Assembly (NCBI GenBank): GCA_019649035.1
Contig: BMAT01009626.1
Span: 1,232,198-1,257,797 of the forward strand
Source: Elysia marginata
Taxonomy: Eukaryota > Mollusca > Gastropoda > Plakobranchidae
Reading direction: 5' to 3'
DNA: 25,600 nt
The notes beneath the pieces are model-generated. The model was given only the letters and a program-made list of their open reading frames with translations. It did no database searches and was not told the origin of the DNA. A program made the translations under genes and the position numbers. Below are positions 11,876 to 22,540 of the stretch, one piece after another. How positions within the stretch are numbered: the first letter of the stretch is position 1; each line of letters begins with the position of its first letter.

Positions 11876-11930
11876 AGAGAGAGATGACGAGAGAGAGATT
11901 GAGATAGATGGACATATAGATAGATAGATG
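11876..11930. repeat. GA/GATA-rich microsatellite at edge of first foldback element
   Basis: GAGAGA and GATAGATAGATG units run up to the left arm of the foldback at 11929. Other GATA runs lie right of that foldback (about 12296-12310) and right of the second (about 12608-12645). Confidence 0.8.
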
Positions 11931-12220
11931 TGTAAAATTTAGATTTGACCTACCGTCTTGACAGCATTGTTTCGTGACCCGTTAAGGACACTCTTCGGAC
12001 GACTTCTTCATTTATGGGTCGATGAATAAATAGAAAGAACTGTTAGGAACCTGCATGCATTACTGCAGTCGTTTACTAGCTCAAGCTTGCGCACCGGACC
12101 AACAATACAGGGAGAAGCAGGCCATCGACCCAGAAAAGAAGAAATCGTCCAGAGAATCCTTAACGGGTCATGAAACAACGCTTTCACGACGAAATATAAG
12201 TCAAATATAGATTTTACACA
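11929..12220. repeat. Foldback element 1 (long imperfect inverted repeat)
   Basis: The left arm 11929-12024 and right arm 12123-12220 are reverse complements over about 96 bases at roughly three-quarters identity, separated by a 98-base loop. Matching landmarks include TGTGTAAAAT at the outer ends, TGACCCGTTAAGGA in the middle and GGGTCGATG at the inner ends. The structure is far longer than a microRNA hairpin, and no transposase is encoded. It fits a non-autonomous foldback or MITE-like element or an inverted duplication. The minus-strand open frame at 12008-12277 is a by-product. The divergence of the arms suggests it is older than the second foldback next to it. Confidence 0.82.
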
Positions 12221-12374
12221 TATATTCAAGCTCCACAATCGAAAGAAATGTTGAACACATTTTTCTATTGTACACATACTAAATTCTTACCTAAGTGGAT
12301 AGATAGATATTAGGGATGAAAGTAATTATGCATTAACACAATAAAAAAAGTGCTCAACATTATTGGAGCGTGTT

Positions 12375-12604
12375 ATTAATTATAGATATATACCTTCCTA
12401 GGTCATGAGTCTAGACACAGTGTTTCGTGGATGTCTCCACTCCTCAGTAGACATCATTTCGGAAGTGCCGGAAAGTTACTCAAGAGGTGACGTTTCTTGT
12501 AAACACAAAAGGCACTTCCGAAATGATGTCTACTAAGCAGTGGAGACATCCACGAAACATTGTGTCTAGACTCATGACATAAAAAGGTAGATCTATAATA
12601 ATAG
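12375..12604. repeat. Foldback element 2 (near-perfect 68-bp hairpin)
   Basis: The arms 12402-12469 and 12511-12578 are reverse complements with 3 mismatches in 68 bases around a 41-base loop. Pairing continues more loosely outward through TATAGAT...ACCTT on each side, to about 12375 and 12604. Both arms contain GTCTAGACAC, TGTTTCGTGGATGTCTCCAC and AGACATCATTTCGGAAGTGCC. No open frame or transposase is present. It is best read as a foldback or MITE-like element. A transcript through it would form a long double-stranded hairpin that could enter small-RNA pathways, which is inference. Confidence 0.9.
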
Positions 12605-12650
12605 TTAAATAGATAGATAGATAAAGGGATAGATGGTTAGATATACATAA
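12605..12650. repeat. GATA-rich microsatellite
   Basis: Tandem GATA units with interruptions lie directly right of the second foldback element. Confidence 0.7.
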
Positions 12651-12721
12651 TAACCTAGTCCTAACTTCGTTTTGTCGCTACTCTGTGTTTCAAACCGTCT
12701 CTTGTATGGGCATTTCCTCAG

Positions 12722-12800
12722 CGGAGAGGGAGAGAGAGAAAGAGAGAGAAAGAGAGAGAGCGAGAGAGAGAGATGGAGAGAGATAAAGAGAGATCGAAAT
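12722..12800. repeat. (GA)n-rich microsatellite
   Basis: GA units with AA, CG and TG interruptions. The Arg/Glu-rich open frame across it (12672-12905) is not a gene. Confidence 0.88.
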
Positions 12801-12905
12801 ACATTGGGAGACCAAGAGGAGAGACGACGAGCTATAAAGAGAAGATGTTGTAGAGGATTGGAGATCTGTTATCGGGAAAAGTCAATTTTAAAAAAATTGC
12901 CCTAA

Positions 12906-14170
12906 AGAGTCTCAGTAATCTTTAGACCATAGACTTTCATTATGAGTAAACTTGAATTTTTCCAGTGGTTAAAATTTCTTGCGTCACGACCCTTCAATCG
13001 CGAGCAACTAAACGCCTTCCCTTCCCAGAAGTGTAGTGCTATGTATAAGACCGTCATCATTATAAATTCAAGGACTATGAATGCTGCAATGACGTATTTG
13101 TTCTCATGACTATAACGTTGTATCTGTTGTGTAACCTCTGACAAGAAACTCATTGGAAGAGGTTGGGGTTTGTAAGAGGTAAAACCTAACTTAAAAAATA
13201 AACCTTATCTGATAAAAGATTATGCTTTCAAGTTCTTTCTTTGTCTTCTTTATATCACGAGACTGAAAAACTAACCCGTATGTTAAATTAAAAAAAAAGA
13301 ACAACCAACCTCTTCAATCTTGATTCTCTTACTTTATATCTCGGTGATCTGTTAGACGTAATGTAGTCTTCAGTGGTAAAAAAAGCTATGATCTTTTGCA
13401 TCAACGTAAACCTAGCAATGAGATTGTGGTGAAAGAAAAAAAACAACCTTTTTTAGGATTGTTCAAGCATTGAGCTGACCCTCATGCTTTCCCTTCACAA
13501 TTTAGACCTAAATTCAGAAATCCCGGCAGACTCAATGGGGCACTTTTTCTACCCCGATTTGCCACATTCCTGAAGGGAGAATTCCACCTATCATACCATT
13601 CGAGCAAAGCAACCTTATCATTTTTGTTCAACCTAGGATTGAAAGAATTTTATGTGAGAGTTTTTTTTTTGGTCGTTGTTGAAAAGTGCCGTCGGGGACA
13701 AGAACCGATAGTAAAGATTACTAATTCATGGTTTCCAGTTCTTTATCAATAGTTTATGCCTTATTTCCTACGAGTCTAATTATGTCTCTGTGTTTGTGGA
13801 GGAAAAGTATGCATATTATCTTTTTATTATCAACGATCTTATAAATACCGTCTTTCCACACCCTCTTGTCTTCATAGGCAAACAACTAAGTTTAACTAGT
13901 TTTCTTCTAGAGAATAACTGTCAAATGCTACTAAATCATTTTTTTTAATATTTAAGGTTTCTTGTCTTGAACATTATATCGGGAAATAAAATTGGAAAAG
14001 AAGATTACGCTTGGGGTTATTGAAGAGTACGATAACCGTTTGAATTTTGACTTCTGGAATGAGAAATATTAAACCCTTTCTTAATCAGTTCTTCTGTAAA
14101 ATTTGTTCACGGCAATTTTAAATGTGACACCAATTAAAAGAGGAAAAAGAGAAGCAAAAAAGCTTAAATG
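12906..14170. other. Intronic stretch without recognisable features
   Basis: AT-rich sequence. The minus-strand open frame at 12902-13153 shows no recognisable motif. Short poly-A and poly-T runs are present, with no larger repeat seen. Confidence 0.55.
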
Positions 14171-14175
14171 AGTGA

Positions 14176-14312
14176 GAGATATAGTGATAGATAGATCGAC
14201 AGACAGACAGAGAGAGATAGACAAAGAAAGACAGGGAGATAGACATAAAAGGGAAAATGAGAGACACGCACAAAAAGAAATAGATATAAAAATGGATATA
14301 TAGACAGATAGA
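14176..14312. repeat. GATA/GACA/GAGA degenerate microsatellite
   Basis: A degenerate array of GATA, GACA and GAGA tetramers with A-rich interruptions. It abuts the probable 3' end of the minus-strand LINE fragment and could derive from that element's 3' tail. Confidence 0.8.
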
Positions 14313-15198
14313 GAGTAATTGAGTAATCCAGTTTATTCAGTTTTTAAGGTAAACGGCCCAAACGACATGAAAAATTCATACTAAAAAATCATTCATTGAA
14401 CAGTACATCCTTTAAAACACAACATAGATAAGATATTACAGAATTTAATGCAGTGATATTTTTAGATTTTAAAGGGTTGCGAAAACTATTAGGATTACAA
14501 TTTCGTATTATTTCTTCAGACGAAAATGAAGAAGTAATAAGTGCATATCTAGTACATTAAAGTATTGAGCTCATTTTCTACAAGAAATTCTGAACACAAT
14601 GTAGAATCTGAACTGTTAAGTCTTTGTAGGTTGTCATTGACTGGAAGACTCTTACAACGTAGCAGGGTAAACAGTCTTCGTTTAGGATAGTTGTGAAGTC
14701 TGTTAATATACGGATCGACAAAAGGGTTGGAATGAAAATCTAAACATTCTGGAAAAAGTTGTCGGGCTTCAGAATTAGGTTCTTGAAAACTAATAGATAT
14801 GGGCCTATCCTTAACCTTGCTTAAAAAAACCCCACATTTCCCATATTCTGGTGATAACAAGCCTCGCCAAATCCCAGCGAACAAAGTAAGGTTCCTAATA
14901 CCTGAGGCCCAGTTCCTTTTACAACTTCTGTCTTGAAGTAACAGGTGCGTAGAACATTTCTTGACATGTCTATCATCGGAAATATACAGAGCTGTACACC
15001 AATACTTAATCGTCCTGACATGATAATCTACATACAGATGATATCTGCCACACTCTCGCATAGCTACGAAGTTGTATGAAGTTTAACCCAGATTGAGAAC
15101 CATTTTACAAAATTTTATATGCACATTTTCTATCTCTGTTCGTTTCTGTCTGCCCCATATTTCACTCCCACCCAGGAGAGTGATATAAAAAGAAACCC
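14313..15198 (-). pseudogene. LINE (non-LTR retrotransposon) ORF2 3' fragment, decayed
   Basis: Read on the minus strand, this encodes the region after the reverse transcriptase domain of a LINE ORF2. From about 15170 downwards come LLGGSEIWG, a K-F-C motif with N-L-G, a stop (TAA, 15083-15085), then in the same frame ECGRYHLYVDYHVRTIKYW, an N-W-A stretch, and DPYINRLHNYPKRRLFTLLRCKSL (split here: DPYINRLHNYPK then RRLFTLLRCKSL). This order matches the C-terminal part of ORF2 in many invertebrate and fish LINEs. After the stop at 14549-14551 the match continues in another frame, to a stop at 14389-14391, so there is a frameshift near 14550. An AATAAA (complement at 14332-14337) precedes the likely 3' end. 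The reverse transcriptase and endonuclease are absent, and the 5' edge meets a GA array. It is a 5'-truncated dead copy; the clade is not certain. Confidence 0.78.
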
Positions 15199-15206
15199 CC
15201 AAAAAA

Positions 15207-15226
15207 TGAGAGAGAAAGAGAGACAG

Positions 15227-15275
<49 letters not shown>
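15207..15275. repeat. (GA)n microsatellite with G-run
   Basis: GAGA with AGACAGA interruptions passes into a pure (GA)n run ending in G8. It sits at the truncated 5' edge of the LINE fragment, so the repeat may mark the insertion point or a later rearrangement. Confidence 0.92.
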
Positions 15276-16480
15276 TGATGAATTATGTATTCTCAGATTT
15301 GGGTTTCAAATTAGATTTGCGCAGGTTGAATCAACGAAATATCGGACACGGTTTCATGTTGCGTGGTGAATTTCGTGCCATACGTTAAGAATGTAGGCGT
15401 ACTCGGAAATTCTATTTTAAAAGTGCAATTTTATACGCCTTTGCGATCCACCTACATACAAATGCCGTGATATCGACCTTGAGAGAGGTAGACAATAATA
15501 TGATTTCCAGAAAAAATGAACGAACCCTGATTTATGAGACAGGATAATCACATGTGTGTCTTAAGAAAGTATCCTTGCAGTAAAGGTAAATCTAGAAAGT
15601 CGTTACAAGAAGGGAATAGTTGTCAAAACCATCGTCTGGGCGTGACTAGGCTCAAATTACAGCTATAACACCAATTTAAACTTGAAGATTGATCGATTCT
15701 TAAACCTGATGCGACATATTGGTAAACCGCTTGGAGATAGTTGTCATTGGACTCTTCAAAAAATCCTATATGAAGTCAAGGGGGGTCAAGGGGTGAAACT
15801 CCGAACCTCCTCTTCCTAACAAACAATAATAATAAAAAAACAACAAAAGAGCAGGAGAGTGTACATCGTAGTGCGGTTTATGTGTTTAAAAATAATAAAT
15901 TCCAGTGTAAAACACTGCTTAAAGACACAGGATAACACAGGACCTTACACAAATCAATTGTGCGACAAAAACAAGTTACATTCACTTTTGAGAGCTTCGA
16001 GATTTTAGGTAGAGTCAAAAGTTTTTTACATTCTTTTTCACTTAGAGATTAATTTTGCCTGTCTATGGGTACATAGAGCCCATAACACATTTTAACCTGA
16101 ATCAAAGATACAAAGCTATAGATTAAATAAACACACACACGATGTTTTGTCATGTTTTGTTCGTTTGTTATTAAATGGCATCATTTTTATGCGTTTTATT
16201 TAAAAACTTTTTATTGACTTGCAATAGTCTAACCGATTTAAGAGTACTATTTTAAACGACTTAAAAAAAGACAAAACAAAATCATAAATAGACCATTTTA
16301 TAAATGGAGATGTAATGTTTGGATAAAAGAAAGCAAAACAGCTCATGGTCCTTTCACATGATGCGTATGTCCCACTAATACTAAGTATCGGTGACGGACC
16401 GGTTAAACGGTTGCGATCTTGTTTTTCTCTCACATGGTGACGCGCTCATGAAAAACTATGTACTTGATACATTATATTAT
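15276..16480. other. Intronic stretch without recognisable features
   Basis: No gene is visible. The minus-strand open frame at 16200-16433 shows no family resemblance. A GGGGGGTCAAGGGG patch lies near 15780, with a short (CA)5 run near 16131. Confidence 0.55.
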
Positions 16481-16484
16481 ACGA

Positions 16485-16790
16485 GGAGCAGTGTGTCAGA
16501 GTAGTTAGCGCGTCGGACTTGAGATCTGGGTTCGATTCCCGACCATGTCATGTTGCAATTGCCTTGGGAAAGCAGTTTACCCTAACTTTCCCCAGTCCCC
16601 TCACCTGTAAAAGAGCTACCTGGCTAAAGGCAGTGCTTGAAACTTGTGGAATGTTGGTATTTGAGCGCCAAACAGGCTGCCGTACTGTAATGCTCTGAAA
16701 TATGAGTTGAATTTGCTCTGGTGTGTATAGGACTGCTGGAGTAAATATGTGAAGTCATCAGACTAAACATATTTATTTATTATTTATTTA
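16485..16790 (+). mobile_element. tRNA-derived SINE, plus strand
   Basis: A tRNA-like head carries an A box region (GTCAGAGTAGTTAGCG, about 16494-16510) and a near-perfect B box (GGTTCGATTCC, 16529-16539). A body follows with CCTTGGGAAAGCAGTTTACC, then CTGTAAAAGAG and TACCTGGCT, the pattern of a central domain shared by many mollusc and other invertebrate SINEs. The 3' end is an AT-rich ATTT/TTATTTA tail. A 7-base ATACATT occurs at 16467-16473 and 16800-16806 and could be a target-site duplication, but it is too short and offset to be sure. The element is in the receptor intron in sense orientation. Its body differs from the SINE near exon A, so two SINE families are present. Confidence 0.8.
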
Positions 16791-18120
16791 CATGTACACA
16801 TACATTTTTTGAAAGTCTCCGTTCCAGAAACGTACTTTACTTTAGCATGTCGCGCGCGCCGTATGAAACAACCTAAAGGTTCGTTTTAAGCTGCTATCCG
16901 TCTGATCCTTTCAGCGTTATTGTGATCATTAAATTAATCCGCGAAAAGTCAGCCAATCAGGTTATTGTAAAACATCACAACAAGATGACAGTTCACGCAG
17001 TCAAAAACACAAGTACAAAACTAGGCATAGTTGACTCCAAAAAAGGAAACCAAGGACGTAAGATGTTTAAACTGGAGTTCAAAGACAGACAACTGTCACA
17101 CCGTTAAGACACTTACAGTTTACGAGTCTGACGAGACTTTGGCGAATGATATTTGGAAGAGAAAAAAATCTAATAACGTATGAAAAAAAAATTAAACCTC
17201 AGCTGTAACATCCTCTTGAACAGAAAAGCAATCTAGTTATCCAAAAAGATAACATGTAAAATCAGTGAAAAACCAGAACATAGCCTGAACCCTTGATTGC
17301 GCCACTATTAGATTATTCCCGGTGTAATCAAGAAATATGTTCCCCGCACACCCAGTCTTAACAATGCAGTTTTCCAACTAATGGAACAGTTCAAAGTTTT
17401 AGCTTATTGTTTTTGTTTACCTAGGTCTAAAAAGATAATAATTGAAAGGAAAACCCCCAAAAACTTTATTGAAGTTTTGTATCAGTCTAAGCTTTTTTTT
17501 TAAAGATAAACCAAGTCTTTTAACAGCTTAGCATGTCTTGTACTCGAGAAATGGAATTGAATATTTTATCAGAAAACATTAGCTATCCTTTTCAGCAAAA
17601 TACATAGCAAACGGGCAATTATGTAGCAGTATGTAAAACCAAGAACAATAGCTATTGAAATGCTCAATACGACAACCCATTTGCATATTCACATTTTTAT
17701 GAACGATTTCTGTGAAATATTTAAAGAAGACATTTATATGTTTAACGATAAAAAACATCAAAAGAAAATGATTTACATTAGATTAGATATTCTGATAGTG
17801 GAATATTAACACGCTGCAAAACGTTTCATCAGAAATATTGTAAAAAATTTATAGCTTAGGTTTACTTTTTATCTTTGCTTCGCTTTTTCTTAGATTGTCA
17901 AAATAACCTAAGGCTCCTGATGCAAAGTTTCATCAAGTATTTTAGACACTTGTACATATACAGTTAATAAAACTTCATATTTCAAGGCATACTCTAGGTG
18001 TCTATCTTTTAGACATATTAGCCATATTACAATCTATCATTTACATTCAAGTTGATCCTTTACTGAGCAAGTGCGGCAAATTTAGACAACGCGGAAAAAG
18101 TTCTTTGATTTATCTTTATT
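16791..18120. other. Intronic stretch without recognisable features
   Basis: No gene is supportable. The plus-strand open frame at 16922-17107 is Lys-rich with no motif. The minus-strand frame at 17579-17761 has no resemblance to any family I know. Confidence 0.55.
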
Positions 18121-18124
<4 letters not shown>

Positions 18125-18165
<41 letters not shown>

Positions 18166-18166
18166 A
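18125..18166. repeat. (CT)n microsatellite
   Basis: About 17 CT units, then CTATCTCTCA. This is the only long dinucleotide array in the window with its pyrimidine strand on the receptor-sense strand. Confidence 0.93.
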
Positions 18167-18635
18167 CCCTCCAGCAATCTCTTCTTCTCCCCTCCTGTAA
18201 TTCTGCACTTAAAAAAAAAGCTTTGAACAAGTGAGTTTCGGGTAGGAAATTGCTTCTTCAACATTTATTATTATAACAATCAAATAAAAAAAATCCTATT
18301 TTTAACGGATAAAGTAGTACATGTGTTTAGGTCTAGTGCGAAAGTTTCTTTTCAAGAATAGATCTCTAGGTTTGGGATTCTTGTCTAAGTTTGATTAGGT
18401 TCATTAATTTTTTACCCAATTCGTGTGTTCAATAACAAAGCTGCTATCAGTTTGCTCGATAATGCACTTTTTATAACTGGTACTCCATTGAAAGTTGAGA
18501 AGGTGTAGGAAGTTACTATGTTACCGGCTTTAAGCATTTCAGTGAACAAAATTGCTCTATTTTTATAACAATTTTCATTTTTAGAAATGAATAACCTGTT
18601 CAATGACAAATGCACCCATTTTAAATTATGTTCAA

Positions 18636-18636
<1 letters not shown>

Positions 18637-18714
<78 letters not shown>

Positions 18715-18740
18715 GTTTGTAATGGTGTATGTATGTGTGC

Positions 18741-18810
<70 letters not shown>

Positions 18811-18832
18811 ATCTATCTATCTATCTATCTAT
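18637..18832. repeat. (ATCT)n array in two blocks
   Basis: Block one (18637-18714) holds about 19 ATCT units. A spacer of about 26 bases (GTTTGTAATGGTGTATGTAT-type) follows, then block two (18741-18832) with about 17 units, an ATAT phase slip near 18809 and about 6 more units. The apparent Ile-Tyr-Leu-Ser open frames (18587-18880 and 18628-18927) are translations of this array and not genes. Confidence 0.96.
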
Positions 18833-19110
18833 TATTCTATAAAAATCACACAAACTTTCTTCACCTTTACTCAACTTTAATAAACTTTCGATTTCAAAAG
18901 AGTTTAAGGAGGTTTACTTGCAGCTGATTTAACGTGCTTTATCAGCCTGATATAAAGTTTAGAACGCTTCATTTTATCCGCTTTAAATTATAGCCGGTGC
19001 CATTGATTTTTTCGTTTCTGCAATTTTCACGCCGACTTTGTTGCGGATGTGTGGAAGTTGAGTGGGGTTTTCACTTCGTCAGCGTCTGCAGCAGACAACC
19101 GGGGATCGCG
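18833..19110. other. Intronic stretch without recognisable features
   Basis: Unstructured AT-rich DNA between the ATCT array and the purine-rich tract. Confidence 0.5.
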
Positions 19111-19320
19111 AGAAGACAGATAAAAAAGAAGAAAAATAGAGAAGGAAAAGGCAGAAGGAATAAAAACAAACACATGAATTTATAGTAAAAGAAGATGGTT
19201 GGATAAATCATAGAGAGGGAGGAGGAAAGAAACGAAAAGAAAAAAGAGAAATGGTAAAAAGAGGGAATAATAGATGAAGTGAGATAGAAAGCAGATAAAA
19301 GGAAAGGCGAACACAATAAA
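19110..19320. repeat. Purine-rich low-complexity tract
   Basis: About 200 bases that are overwhelmingly A and G on the plus strand (GAAAAGG, AGGAAAGA, GAGAGGGAGGAGG units), without a fixed period. Open frames on both strands (18997-19185 plus, 19071-19316 minus) are low-complexity. Confidence 0.8.
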
Positions 19321-19691
19321 TAAAATAGGTAAAAATATCTTTAAAGAAGAAAAGGATAAAAATGACTGTCTACGCGAGCGCGAAGGTGAAGAAATTTAGT
19401 TTATGGAACCAATTATAGCGGCATTCATTGGGTCTAGACGCTTAAGAACCTTTCTCTTTGGGCGCACTTCTAGACCTTTAAATGATCTAGTCAAGGATGT
19501 CAAACATTCACATAACCTTGGTTCAAATGATTTGATAGTGTTTTTTATTTACATTTCTTTCCTATCATTTTTGGCTCATGAAATTCTGTAGGTTTTATTT
19601 TTGTATGAGTAAAGAAGGTTTTTTTTAAATATAATTATATTCTATGAGTTAGGATATATAAGGTATATGGCTGGGTCTTTGGAATACGTAA

Positions 19692-19815
19692 CCCCCCCCC
19701 TAAAAAAACAATAATAAAAAAAAAACAAAACAAAATAAAAAACCAAACAAATAAAAAGAAAACAACAAAAAGAAAACCAAAGTGAAGCAAAATTAAAAAA
19801 AACAAACATCCATTA
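19692..19815. repeat. C-run followed by A-rich CAAAA-type tract
   Basis: C9, one T and A7 are followed by about 110 bases of A-rich sequence with single C, T and G interruptions. It closely resembles the A-rich tracts at about 4190-4300 and 8070-8135. Confidence 0.75.
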
Positions 19816-22035
19816 TTGAAGCACGACTAAGGAATATTCTTTGAACGTAAACACAAATTTGAAATAGATACACCTACATGCGCAGTTACCTGCGGGTTCA
19901 ATATGACACGACAAATGAAAAATTTTCATCCTTTTCTTCCTCATTCATAGGTACCAAATTTCAGAGCGCTTCACAAGTTGTCCTGTGGCACTCTGCTGTT
20001 TTCATCCTTATAAACAAAAAATTATCGCATTACTACTTAGTTCATGTTATTAGCTGTTGATAAGAATCCGGTGCTCTTGAACTTTCCTGTACAAGATAAC
20101 TATTCTGAGCTTTTTGTATTTCAACAAAAGCCAAAGGTGACCTTATAGTCTTGTTCTCATTTTTTTTAAATTGCATGAGTAACCTATTTACTTTAATGTA
20201 GCCTTTCTTTTGTTGAATAAATAAAAGACTCAAAATTAAATGTCAACATTACTCATTCGTATAACAAATACTTCATGAACAGTTTAACTCTGACGAGACC
20301 ATTGAGTTTATTGACATAATGAGTGTGCATATAATTGCCCTATGTAAGGCCATGGATTCGAAAAAACGGATATTGAGCGGCATTTCAGAGTTGTTAACGT
20401 GCGCCGAACACATGATCCTGCGTATTATCTGGTTCTTCCATTTCCACACAATTTTTCACATGAATAGGACAAAAAGAAACCTACCTCAGCTATAAATTTC
20501 CACCTTTTGCCCCGAAGTGTCTCATTATTTCAATAGAATAAAACAAAAAGTGCCAATAAATCAAAAGTAAAAAAGCCACACCTTTTTACGCTCTACTATG
20601 GTGTTCACAAACTATAGCATAAAATATTATCAACCTATTTAGGTCACTTGAGGAAAAAAAAGCTAAAGAAAAACAACAACAACAACAAAAAATAGACGAG
20701 ATATAGCCGTAACAATTGGTCAAGGTTTGTTCTTAACAAGTCCAAAGAAATTCACATTAAAAGATTCCTCATAGAAAAAGACTTTTTTTTTACATACATA
20801 TTGGTTCCACAGAAGTCAGTAGTAAAAAAGAACTATAATTAAGGGTCTAAAAAGAACCCCTTTGTCCCTCGGGGAAAACTGTTCGACGGGAACCAAATAC
20901 TGAACAACAAGTCGCATCTCTGGCAAAAAACAACGACAACCCCATCCTCTTAAAAAAACCCAACAGCACTGCATTGGAAAAACGAGGGGGAAACAACCTT
21001 GAGTTACAGCAAAACACCGATTGTGCACACACAGCACACGCACAAGCAACAGTAAACGTACAAAAAATCGCAACTGAAATAGTCGTCGAGATTTCTACCA
21101 CAAGACATTCTGAGGATACTAATTTAGCCATTACGAGCGTATACGCAAAAAACTAGTTTTCGAGAGAAAGGAAAGAAGCAACTGACTGAAGGTACGGTAC
21201 GTTGTTTTGCTGGGATTTGGTTGTTCATTTTGAAAACCAAGCAGGACCTTTGATTTTGCATGAACATTTATATTGGTCATACCGATCTTTTATCAAAAGA
21301 TTTGGTTTCTTATTGCTTGTCATAAAACTTAAAAAAAAAAAAAACCATATCATAGCGTATCATTACAAAGGTCGAATTGGATTATTATACTTTAAATTCC
21401 CCCCAAAATTCAAAGAAGCTAGAATTAATCAAAATCATATTTAAGAGGCATCAAGTCACGATTAACTTTATTATTATTTTATTAACTTTATTTTTAAACA
21501 TATAACTTCGGAAAAACCAATAAATAAGACGCCAAAATATGTTGAAATGAAAATAATAATTTGAGATGAAAATACAAATGAATGAACTGATGACAACTTA
21601 TAACTATGACAGTTTTTTGACTGTGCCTTTTACCTAAAGTGACATAATTATTGTCAAATGTTTTGACGCTGTGCGTTTTCATTCACTTTTCTTCAAACAA
21701 ACCCCAAACAGATTGCATAAAATGGGAATGCGCTCTTCATCTACCTTTTTAGATGCTTAAAAATTCTTTCTTGTTCTGCTTATTGTCGCCCTCGCCATAC
21801 AGCATCTTTCCGGATATTTTGTTTAACCTCGCATTCCTAGCATTTTGTTGCTGCTCTCACTGAATCAGCATAAAGCTGGGCTTACATAGAGTTTCATGTC
21901 ATTTTCACTTTTCATCCGCTTTGTTCGTCGATGAGAGGACAAAAAAGGTCTCCATACCTCTCAGATTCAGCCAGTAGCCTTCAGGCAGCGATTTGTTTAC
22001 GAAACCGCCTCTTTCACCTATCACTTTGTTTTGTT
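19816..22035. other. Intronic stretch with unexplained short open frames
   Basis: No recognisable gene. A cluster of overlapping open frames on both strands at 20816-21156 lies in a patch slightly richer in GC and CA than its surroundings; none shows a domain, signal peptide or family match that I can name. A (CAA)5-like run lies at about 20671-20690. Confidence 0.5.
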
Positions 22036-22049
22036 ATCGATATAATAAA

Positions 22050-22085
22050 ATAAAACACACACAACACACACACACAAACAAACAG
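22050..22085. repeat. (CA)n short microsatellite
   Basis: Imperfect CACACA units with A-rich interruptions. Confidence 0.75.
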
Positions 22086-22540
22086 ATTTCCATATCACTA
22101 TGATTTAAATATGGTATGTAGCAAACACTTAACTTGTGCATTCCGATTAAATTTTGATCGCATCTCTTTGATGATTTTAAGAAAGTTCAACCCAAATGTT
22201 TACTTAACGTACCCGTCTCACAAACTGAGTTCAATTGACTGCAGGTTAAAGCAAGAGGTAGTTAAATCATTGAAATGTTTAAAATAAAAAAGTGTAATTC
22301 TTTGAAATTCTTCGTTTAGAAGCAATTATCTATCTATGTGACCGTTTCTTGTTTTTTAACCTGGCTAGCCAAATACTTTCGATGACGATAATATTCAATA
22401 TCAATTTAAACTGATGAAATACTTTTCTTTTTCTTTGAACACCCGGTTTCCCTGAAACTTTACAAAATAGATATATCTTATATTAAGCGCTGTTGTCGGT
22501 TTTAATACTGCACAAACCTGAATTGTCTTCAACAATTTTC
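22086..22540. other. Intronic sequence before the last exon
   Basis: Unstructured AT-rich DNA. The minus-strand frame at 22401-22586 has no recognisable feature. A T-rich stretch near 22531-22548 serves as the polypyrimidine tract for the acceptor at 22552. Confidence 0.55.

Noticed and set aside
12008-12277. 89-codon minus-strand frame
   Set aside because: It lies across the loop and right arm of the first foldback and shows no family motif.
12402-12578. MicroRNA precursor
   Set aside because: The stem is 68 pairs or more and nearly perfect, much longer than usual animal precursors; a foldback mobile element is a better reading.
18587-18927. Two open frames of Ile-Tyr-Leu-Ser repeats
   Set aside because: They are direct translations of the ATCT microsatellite in two phases, with no splice context.
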